From NCBI GenBank assembly GCA_011523705.1, contig WTGC01000140.1:1-64000 (forward strand): a stretch of DNA of 64,000 nucleotides. The letters are read 5' to 3'. The stretch comes from Chloroflexota bacterium. Its GTDB lineage: Bacteria; Chloroflexota; Anaerolineae; Aggregatilineales; Phototrophicaceae. Positions 58,719 to 64,000 of the stretch are shown piece after piece; positions within the stretch are counted from its first letter, which is position 1; every line of letters starts with the position of its first letter. Made by a program: the position numbers and the translations under genes. Under the pieces are notes generated by a model, which did no database searches, was not told the origin of the DNA, and saw only the letters and a program-made list of their open reading frames with translations.

Positions 58719-59240
58719 TCAGCTTCGATCTTCACAAAAGCGGAGCACGATGCTGTCGGCGACATCGTAGCTGACATGCGCGTTCATGGGCGGCTGGCTG
58801 TCATCCATCGCGAAGATCCTTGCCAGAAGCTCGGGCAGGTCTTCGACCAGGTCAAGTTCAAACACCCGATCTTTCGCGATCCATTCCAGCTTTCCCTCGG
58901 GGCAATCTTTGCGCGTCTCTCTCGAATCGCTGATTGCCGTGTAGACAAAAAGCAGGATTCCCGTCGCCCCGCCCGCATCGATATTGTGAATGCTGCGCAG
59001 GCGGAGCGAATGCACGCGCAAACCGCTCTCCTCCGCAATTTCCCGCAGGGCGCCGCTATTCGGGTCTTCATCACGCTCAATATGGCCGCCCAGCCCGTTG
59101 TATTGATTGGGAAAGATCCGTTTGTTAGCCGCTCGTCTCATCAGCAGCACATCGTCGCCGTTCATCACGAAGGACAATGTGCGCGGCATAGTCAGCCAGC
59201 GATCCTCCGTCAGGTCCGCGCCCTGTTCGCTTGCCCCCAT
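58719..59240 (-). CDS. Nudix hydrolase
   Basis: The 173-aa product carries a complete Nudix box, GHIERDEDPNSGALREIAEESGL. It is preceded by LSFVMNGDDVLLMRRAANKRIFPNQYNGLGG, as in MutT-like 8-oxo-dGTP hydrolases. The substrate is not fixed by the box. I chose ATG at 59240 (GGGGAG 7 bases upstream); starts at 59258 and 59189 are possible. It is divergent from the serine-kinase-like cassette. Confidence 0.82.
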   Translation of the reverse strand: MGASEQGADLTEDRWLTMPRTLSFVMNGDDVLLMRRAANKRIFPNQYNGLGGHIERDEDPNSGALREIAEESGLRVHSLRLRSIHNIDAGGATGILLFVYTAISDSRETRKDCPEGKLEWIAKDRVFELDLVEDLPELLARIFAMDDSQPPMNAHVSYDVADSIVLRFCEDRS

Positions 59241-59340
59241 GCCAAAGCTCCCCGCCATTCGCGCCGCCCGCGGACAGTTGTCCCAGAGCCGCCTTGATGT
59301 TACGCTATGCTAATCAATTGTCATTTTACTCGGTATATTG

Positions 59341-60159
59341 ATGATTTCGAATCCGGTAAGCGTGCCGCCGCCAAACCTGCGCATTGTAGACATAGAAGAT
59401 GTGCTGCCGCACGAAAAAGGCGATTTTCAGCGCTCGCGGCCTCTGATGAAGCTACTCAAGCGCGCCGAAACCTTCACCAATCCGCCCGTTGTGGCGGACC
59501 TCGCTGGCGACAAATATATCATCATGGATGGCTCCAATCGCCATATTTCGCTGAAGTCGCTCGGATTCGAGCATATCATGGTTCAGATCGCGGATTACGA
59601 ATCCGATTTCGTGGAGCTCGGCGTCTGGCAGCACATCGTCGCCGACTGGGACGCCCAAAGATTCCTGCGAATGCTGGACGACCTGGATCAGATTGAGGTA
59701 CGAGACGGCTGGGATTCAAAGGCGGCGGCGCAGATACTACTGCGCGGCGGACCCGCCTATAGCATTCACGCTGTCGTGGACAGCCTGGCGCAGCGCAACG
59801 CCACTTTGCGTCGCGTGGTCGAGTCTTATCACAGCAATGCATCTCTCTACCGAACACCGCTGACAGATCCCGGACAAATCTGGCCGCTTTTTCCCAGCGG
59901 CGTCGCCCTGGTGATGTTTCCCCCCTATCAGCCACGAGACATCATTGAAGCGGCGCTGCAAGCCGCCTACTTGCCGCCAGGCGTCAGCCGCCATATCATT
60001 CACGGCCGCGCGCTTAATCTCAATTATCCGATGGAGAAATTGCGCGCGCCCCTGCCGCTCTCCACCAAGAACGAGCAGCTGCAAGAATGGCTGCGGGAAC
60101 AGTTCGCCAGGCGCAGCGTCCGCTATTACGCCGAAGGGACCTATCATTTTGATGAGTAA
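59341..60159 (+). CDS. ParB/SbnI-fold protein, likely free-serine-kinase-like
   Basis: The 272-aa product has a ParB/Srx-like N-terminal domain. RIVDIEDVLPHEKGDF contains a PHE motif (Pro23-His24-Glu25), and YIIMDGSNRHISLKSLGF holds DGSNRH (about 63-68). These resemble the SerK/SbnI free L-serine kinases, which use DGxHR and a PHE glutamate, rather than the GERR-type box of true ParB partition proteins. There is no helix-turn-helix. It would make O-phosphoserine; substrate and kinase activity are inferred. ATG at 59341 follows a TTG at 59338; the upstream region has no clear ribosome-binding site, so a leaderless or weakly translated transcript is possible. It heads a five-gene run. Confidence 0.6.
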   Translation: MISNPVSVPPPNLRIVDIEDVLPHEKGDFQRSRPLMKLLKRAETFTNPPVVADLAGDKYIIMDGSNRHISLKSLGFEHIMVQIADYESDFVELGVWQHIVADWDAQRFLRMLDDLDQIEVRDGWDSKAAAQILLRGGPAYSIHAVVDSLAQRNATLRRVVESYHSNASLYRTPLTDPGQIWPLFPSGVALVMFPPYQPRDIIEAALQAAYLPPGVSRHIIHGRALNLNYPMEKLRAPLPLSTKNEQLQEWLREQFARRSVRYYAEGTYHFDE

Positions 60160-60165
60160 TCTCAA

Positions 60166-60603
60166 ATGAGCCATTCGATCGACGAGGTTTTGCGCGGCGC
60201 CAGCCTGTATAGCGACGGGCTGTCGTATCGCATCCTGAAGCTGCCGCCGAATGCGATCACGCTGGCCGCCGGCGTGGTGGCGGAAATCGGAGAGCCCCTC
60301 TGCGCCTTAATTGCGGACAAAGACGAAGTGACTCTGATGATTCCGGAGGGAGCGCATAAGGCTTATAGCGCGAGTCTGCGCGAGGTAAGCGCCAGCGATG
60401 AAGCATATTGCTTGATCACATTAGAGGCAGTGCTGGCACTGGATCTTGTCGGCTTGCTGGCGCGGATCGCCCAAGCGCTAGCCGCAGCCGGGATCCCTAT
60501 TCTGACCTTCGCCGCCTATTCGCGCGACCATATCTTCGTCCCGAAGGACGACTTCGACAAAGCAATACTTGCGCTGCGAGCGCTCCAGGGGCAACGAGCA
60601 TAG
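60166..60603 (+). CDS. ACT-domain protein (CASTOR/ACT_7-like)
   Basis: The 145-aa product has two ACT-like halves. The C-terminal one reads LDLVGLLARIAQALAAAGI, then ILTFAAYSRDHIFVPKDDFDKAILAL, which is the ACT_7 pattern of amino-acid sensors. ACT domains bind amino acids such as serine or arginine. It lies 6 bases after the kinase-like gene. It may sense the amino acid that the neighbour acts on; this is inference. Confidence 0.75.
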   Translation: MSHSIDEVLRGASLYSDGLSYRILKLPPNAITLAAGVVAEIGEPLCALIADKDEVTLMIPEGAHKAYSASLREVSASDEAYCLITLEAVLALDLVGLLARIAQALAAAGIPILTFAAYSRDHIFVPKDDFDKAILALRALQGQRA

Positions 60604-60605
60604 AC

Positions 60606-60968
60606 ATGGAAATCAACCTGTTTAATGACGCCAGCCTGGCGCCGCAGCCCCGGCATAAAGTCAGAATCGAAGACTTTCAGGTCGCGCCCTACAGCGATCG
60701 ATTTCGCGTCAAGGTCAATCTCAAGCTGACGCCTTTTCAAGAACGCCCCAATCTTGCAATCAGCGCCCGCCGGTCCGATGGGCTGCTGGTGAGCGACCTG
60801 GACGTCATCGCCACGATGCACTTTGACAATGAGTTCACCATGCACCTTCGTGGGATTGACGATCCAGCAGGCGTTTATACGCTGACCGCCGAACTCTATT
60901 ACGAGACGCGGAATCCGCCGCAAGACAAGCGCCAGATTGACTTCGCAGTGCCTTCAGACAGCGCATGA
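60606..60968 (+). CDS. Small beta-rich protein, unknown
   Basis: The 120-aa product shows alternating beta-strand-like segments (KVRIEDFQVAPYSDRFRVKV, LLVSDLDVIATMHFD and VYTLTAELYYETRN), resembling an Ig-like sandwich. There is no signal peptide or Gly-Gly end, so it is not an obvious ubiquitin-like modifier. I recognise no family. ATG at 60606 follows the ACT gene by 2 bases, and its stop overlaps the JAMM gene by 4 bases. Confidence 0.6.
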   Translation: MEINLFNDASLAPQPRHKVRIEDFQVAPYSDRFRVKVNLKLTPFQERPNLAISARRSDGLLVSDLDVIATMHFDNEFTMHLRGIDDPAGVYTLTAELYYETRNPPQDKRQIDFAVPSDSA

Positions 60969-61516
60969 TGATGACGTCAACGATTTCTTATCCGGTCGCG
61001 CGCCAGATTGTGGACCATGCCCGCAATCAAATGCCTTGCGAAGCTTGTGGGCTGCTGGCGGGAAGGGACGCTCAGATTCTGGCGGCGCATCCAATGCGCA
61101 ACGTGGCCGATTCCCCGCAGACGCAATTTCAGATTGACGCGCGAGAGCAACTGCTGGCACTAAAAGCGATCGACCAGGCGGAGATGGATTGGCTCGGCGT
61201 CTACCATTCGCATCCGCGCAGCGCGCCGATTCCCTCGCAGTCGGACATGGAAGAGTGCGCCGATAGCGGACTGCTCCAGCTTATCGTTTCGCTCGAAGGG
61301 CTCAAACCGCAGCTGAAACTGTGGCGCGTCGACCGTGATTCCGCGATCCCTATAGAGCTGGTATTTGAAACGGAAAACGTGGGGGACGATGAACCGGCGC
61401 TCTCGCCTTCGCAGCAAGCGGCCATCGTGATTGTCGCGGTCGCTGCCATTCTGATCTTGCTGATTATCTCGTTTACGCTGCTGCCTCCCGCCCCCGAAAT
61501 CAGGCCAGTGTCCTGA
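60965..61516 (+). CDS. JAMM/MPN (M67-type) metalloprotease with C-terminal membrane anchor
   Basis: The 183-aa product has the JAMM zinc motif: Glu26 in MPCEACGLL and GVYHSHPRSAPIPSQSD, with His81, His83 and Asp94 spaced HxHx10D. Soluble bacterial M67 proteins are about 140 aa; here residues 152-174 are a hydrophobic helix with a short tail, so the enzyme is probably tail-anchored with its active site in the cytoplasm. Known relatives cut ubiquitin-like protein conjugates, for example Mec of mycobacteria, which releases cysteine from CysO-cysteine. No CysO-like protein is in this operon. Confidence 0.8.
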   Translation: MMMTSTISYPVARQIVDHARNQMPCEACGLLAGRDAQILAAHPMRNVADSPQTQFQIDAREQLLALKAIDQAEMDWLGVYHSHPRSAPIPSQSDMEECADSGLLQLIVSLEGLKPQLKLWRVDRDSAIPIELVFETENVGDDEPALSPSQQAAIVIVAVAAILILLIISFTLLPPAPEIRPVS

Positions 61517-61537
61517 CAGGTCGAGAGTCGCAAACGG

Positions 61538-62380
61538 GTGGACGTTCTGCTGGCGGCGCTTTTCGGTCTATTGGCGGGCGGCATCGTGAATGCGCTGGCG
61601 GATGACCTGCCCACTGGCAGAAGGCCCCGGCTGCCACGATATACCGACGGAAGCAGACGCCCGCTGCTCGCCTGGCTGGGCATCGGCGCCTTCGCGCTGC
61701 GGCTGCGCTGCCCGCCCCCGTCGGTCGCGGACAATCCAATCTACGCCTGCCGACCGGCATTTCTGTCTTGGCGCTATCCATTGGTAGAGCTTGCACTGTC
61801 GGCTCTGACGACATTTACCTACGTAGTCGCGAGATTCCGGCTATCGCTGTCCAGCGAGGAGACCCTGATCTATCTGATTTGGGTCGTCTTGTTTGTTCTG
61901 ATTGCCGTCATTGATATCGAACACATGCGCATTTCGATTCCGCCGCTTTTGGCTTGCGTCATGCTCGCAGTTGTCCGCGCGCTCGCCTTCCCGCAGTCTC
62001 CGCCAACTTTCGCGTCTACGCTAGCTGGCGCCTTTTGCGCCTGTGTTGTCTTCTCACTAATTTATCTTGTTGGGCGCTCATTCGCGCAACTCGCTGCGAG
62101 ACGCCATCATCAGTCGTCTCCTCTGACCGCTCTAGGACGCGGCGATGTGCATCTAATGACTGTGGGCGGGCTTATCGTCGGGTTTCCTCATGCGCTGGTC
62201 GTGATGGCGATGACGATACTGTTGGGCGGAATCGCAGCGGCTGGCTATATGCTGGCCAAGCGCAGGTCCGGCGGCTACCAGCGGTTCAGCGCCATTCCTT
62301 ACGCGCCTTGCATATTGGCGGCGGTCTATGCCGTCTTGCTGTTACGCGCTGAACTGAGCCAGCTGATCTTCGGGCTCTAG
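61538..62380 (+). CDS. Prepilin peptidase-like (A24) membrane protein
   Basis: The 280-aa product has about seven membrane helices and both A24 aspartates: AVIDIEHMRIS (first Asp) and GRGDVHLMTVGGLIVG (second Asp). The N-terminal cytoplasmic domain is altered: the usual two CxxC pairs are reduced to isolated cysteines (RCPPPS and YACRP), so zinc binding is doubtful. Start is GTG at 61538. No pilin, pilQ or secretin genes are nearby. It overlaps mnmA by 39 bases, convergent. Confidence 0.7.
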   Translation: MDVLLAALFGLLAGGIVNALADDLPTGRRPRLPRYTDGSRRPLLAWLGIGAFALRLRCPPPSVADNPIYACRPAFLSWRYPLVELALSALTTFTYVVARFRLSLSSEETLIYLIWVVLFVLIAVIDIEHMRISIPPLLACVMLAVVRALAFPQSPPTFASTLAGAFCACVVFSLIYLVGRSFAQLAARRHHQSSPLTALGRGDVHLMTVGGLIVGFPHALVVMAMTILLGGIAAAGYMLAKRRSGGYQRFSAIPYAPCILAAVYAVLLLRAELSQLIFGL

Positions 62381-63481
62381 GTGATCCGCCGCTTCGTCGA
62401 ATTTGGCGATTAAGCCGCCGCCGAGGCAGACATCGCCTTGATAGACGACCGCCGCTTGGCCTGGCGTGATGTCGCGCTGCGGTTCATCAAAGTCAACGCG
62501 CGCGCGTCCGTCGCCCAAGGGCTGCACCAGCGCGCCTTGCGGCCGCGAGCGATAGCGGATTTTGACCTCGGCGCGGAATGGCTGGGCCGGCGGGGCGCCG
62601 CTAACCCAGTTGACGCGCTCCGTGAACAGATGGTCGCGCCCAAGTTCAGCGCGCGTGCCGACGACCAGCGCGTTCTTGAACGGGTTCATCGCCAAAACAT
62701 ACAGCGGCTCGTGATGCGAAAGGCCGAGCCCTTTGCGCTGCCCGATCGTATAATTCGCCAAGCCCCGGTGTTCACCCAAGACGGCGCCCGCCGTCGTCAT
62801 GATGGGTCCCTTGCTCATCACATCGGAGGCATGCGCCGTCAAGAAATCGCGATAGTCGCTCTTGCCCAGGAAGCACAGATCCTGGCTGTCCTTCCGATTG
62901 GCAAGGTCCAAGCCCAATTCGATCGCGATGCGGCGGACTTCGGCTTTGGGATATTCACCAACGGGGAACAGCGTTTTGGCTAACTGCTCCTGCCCCATGA
63001 CGCTGAGGACATAACTCTGATCTTTGCCGGGATCCAGCCCCTTCATCAACAGCCGCTTTCCCGCGGAATCCTCCGAGATGCGCGCGTAGTGGCCGGTCGC
63101 CAGGTAATCCGCGTCCAAGGCGAGCGCGTGGCGCAGCAGCCAATCGAAGCGAATATGCCGATTGCATTCGAGGCAGGGGTTGGGCGTGAAGCCGGCACGG
63201 TGCTGGTCGATGAAATACTGGACGACCGTGTCGCGAAATACCGCTTTGCTGTCAAGCACATAGAAGGGAATGCCGAGCTTGTCAGCCACCGTCCGCGCGA
63301 TGAGCATCTGATCCGGCGTGCAGCAGCGATTATGCTCAGCGCCGCCCAGTGCTTCATCCGACCACAAGCGCATCATCATGCCGACGACATCGTAGCCCGC
63401 GCGCACCAGAAGCGCCGCCGCCACCGAGCTGTCTACGCCGCCGCTCATGGCGACGACGACGCGGTTATCGCTCAGGCTCAT
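62342..63481 (-). CDS. mnmA: tRNA-specific 2-thiouridylase MnmA
   Basis: MnmA makes 2-thiouridine at the tRNA wobble position using sulfur from a cysteine desulfurase. The 379-aa product has the PP-loop AMSGGVDSSVAAALL, the catalytic Cys in NPCLECNRHIRF and the second Cys in DSQDLCFLG. The C-terminal domain is complete. The start overlaps the upstream cysteine desulfurase by 4 bases. Confidence 0.96.
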   Translation of the reverse strand: MSLSDNRVVVAMSGGVDSSVAAALLVRAGYDVVGMMMRLWSDEALGGAEHNRCCTPDQMLIARTVADKLGIPFYVLDSKAVFRDTVVQYFIDQHRAGFTPNPCLECNRHIRFDWLLRHALALDADYLATGHYARISEDSAGKRLLMKGLDPGKDQSYVLSVMGQEQLAKTLFPVGEYPKAEVRRIAIELGLDLANRKDSQDLCFLGKSDYRDFLTAHASDVMSKGPIMTTAGAVLGEHRGLANYTIGQRKGLGLSHHEPLYVLAMNPFKNALVVGTRAELGRDHLFTERVNWVSGAPPAQPFRAEVKIRYRSRPQGALVQPLGDGRARVDFDEPQRDITPGQAAVVYQGDVCLGGGLIAKFDEAADHLEPEDQLAQFSA

Positions 63482-64000
63482 GTGACGAATTCTCGCCTCA
63501 GGCTGCGCAGCTTGCCCACTGAATCGACCAGGATATCCATAACATATTCAATGTCCGCTTCGGTTGTCTGGATGCCGACCGAAAGGCGCAGCCCGCATAG
63601 AGCCTCTTCGGACGAATATTCCAGCGCCAAGAGCACATCCGATGGTTCAGGATGGCCGGTCTTGCAGGCGGAACCGCTGCTGGCGGCAATGCCATTCATG
63701 TCCAAGTGCATCAGCAGGGAATTCGCGTCAATGCCGGGCAAGACAAAGCTGGCAAGCGATGGCAGGCGTTCAGCAGGATGACCCGTTAATTGAGCGCTGG
63801 CCACGCGCGAAATCAGTCCGTTGATCAATTGGTCGCGCCTGTTTTGAAAATGCCTCAGACGCTCATCTGTCTCCGTGTAGGCCAGTTCCAGCGCCGTGGC
63901 CAAGCCAACGATGAAGGCGGTATTATGCGTACCGGCTCGCCGCCCGCCTTCGTGACCGCCGCCGGTGAGCACGCTGGGCAATTCGATGCCGTCCTTAACG
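63478..64000 (-). CDS. iscS: Cysteine desulfurase (IscS/NifS family), 3' part only
   Basis: This is the C-terminal 173 residues or so; the 5' end is outside the window. The frame is open to the window edge, reading VKDGIELPSVLTGGGHEGGRRAGT. Motifs include GIAASSGSACKTGHPEPS, with the catalytic Cys. The enzyme takes sulfur from cysteine for MnmA and Fe-S assembly. It overlaps mnmA by 4 bases and is in its usual order. Confidence 0.93.
   Translation of the reverse strand, partial: VKDGIELPSVLTGGGHEGGRRAGTHNTAFIVGLATALELAYTETDERLRHFQNRRDQLINGLISRVASAQLTGHPAERLPSLASFVLPGIDANSLLMHLDMNGIAASSGSACKTGHPEPSDVLLALEYSSEEALCGLRLSVGIQTTEADIEYVMDILVDSVGKLRSLRREFVT

Noticed and set aside
59341-60159. Call as chromosome-partition ParB
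   Set aside because: No ParA neighbour, no helix-turn-helix and a DGSNRH box instead of the GERR-type box.

Overview
The window is a gene-dense bacterial chromosome segment of moderately high GC, and almost every base is coding or a short intergenic gap. The gene content points to the phylum Chloroflexota, probably an Anaerolineae-like lineage. This is an inference from: exported LysM proteins with Thr/Pro-rich linkers, a DUF1461 (TIGR01906-type) membrane protein, a polyphosphate glucokinase, a type 2 isopentenyl-diphosphate isomerase, DUF348/G5 and TolB-like propeller lipoproteins, a stand-alone roadblock protein, and an M67/JAMM cassette. No 16S gene or other decisive marker is present. I saw no phage genes, transposases, insertion sequences or CRISPR arrays.

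Layout. 1-5192: a truncated tRNA-Leu, then plsX, fabF, trmFO and hflX. 5222-7558: an exported propeller protein and a THUMP-type methyltransferase. 7593-17230: an envelope-glycan locus with a G5/propeller lipoprotein, a fusion of a glycoside-hydrolase-like domain to an O-antigen-ligase-like membrane domain, a UDP-glucuronate decarboxylase, a second O-antigen ligase, a GtrA protein, a GT4 glycosyltransferase and an unknown membrane protein. 17231-24395: DinB-like protein, acyl carrier protein, isopentenyl-diphosphate isomerase, HemW, PP2C phosphatase, an orphan response regulator, a flavin reductase and polyphosphate glucokinase. 24630-31664: L,D-transpeptidase, aspartate-semialdehyde dehydrogenase, prephenate dehydratase, Hsp20, an adenosine-deaminase-fold protein lacking its catalytic histidines, CTP synthase and a roadblock protein. 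31948-38450: MoxR/DUF58 pair, an amine oxidase, a GNAT protein, an MFS/spermidine-synthase-like fusion and a DUF1461 protein. 38590-46069: Tat-exported deacetylase, the glycolytic run gap-pgk-tpiA, a membrane protein with a long disordered tail, a WecA/MraY-type transferase and uracil phosphoribosyltransferase.

46197-52468: ruvB-queA, ribosomal proteins L21, L27 and an extended L31, thymidine kinase, and sucCD preceded by a striking three-way-junction RNA. 52875-59240: two LysM proteins, one with an M23 peptidase domain, a histidine-rich membrane protein of unknown function, small membrane proteins and a Nudix hydrolase. 59341-62380: a compact cassette with a ParB/SbnI-fold protein (free-serine-kinase-like), an ACT protein, a small unknown protein, a membrane-anchored JAMM metalloprotease and a prepilin-peptidase-like protein. 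62342-64000: mnmA and the 3' part of a cysteine desulfurase, the sulfur donor system for tRNA thiolation.

Most items are housekeeping genes. The items most worth follow-up are the glycosidase-ligase fusion with a missing nucleophile, the histidine-less adenosine deaminase, the sucC leader RNA, the L31-HhH fusion, and the serine-kinase-like/ACT/JAMM cassette. All functional calls come from reading motifs; no database search was run.
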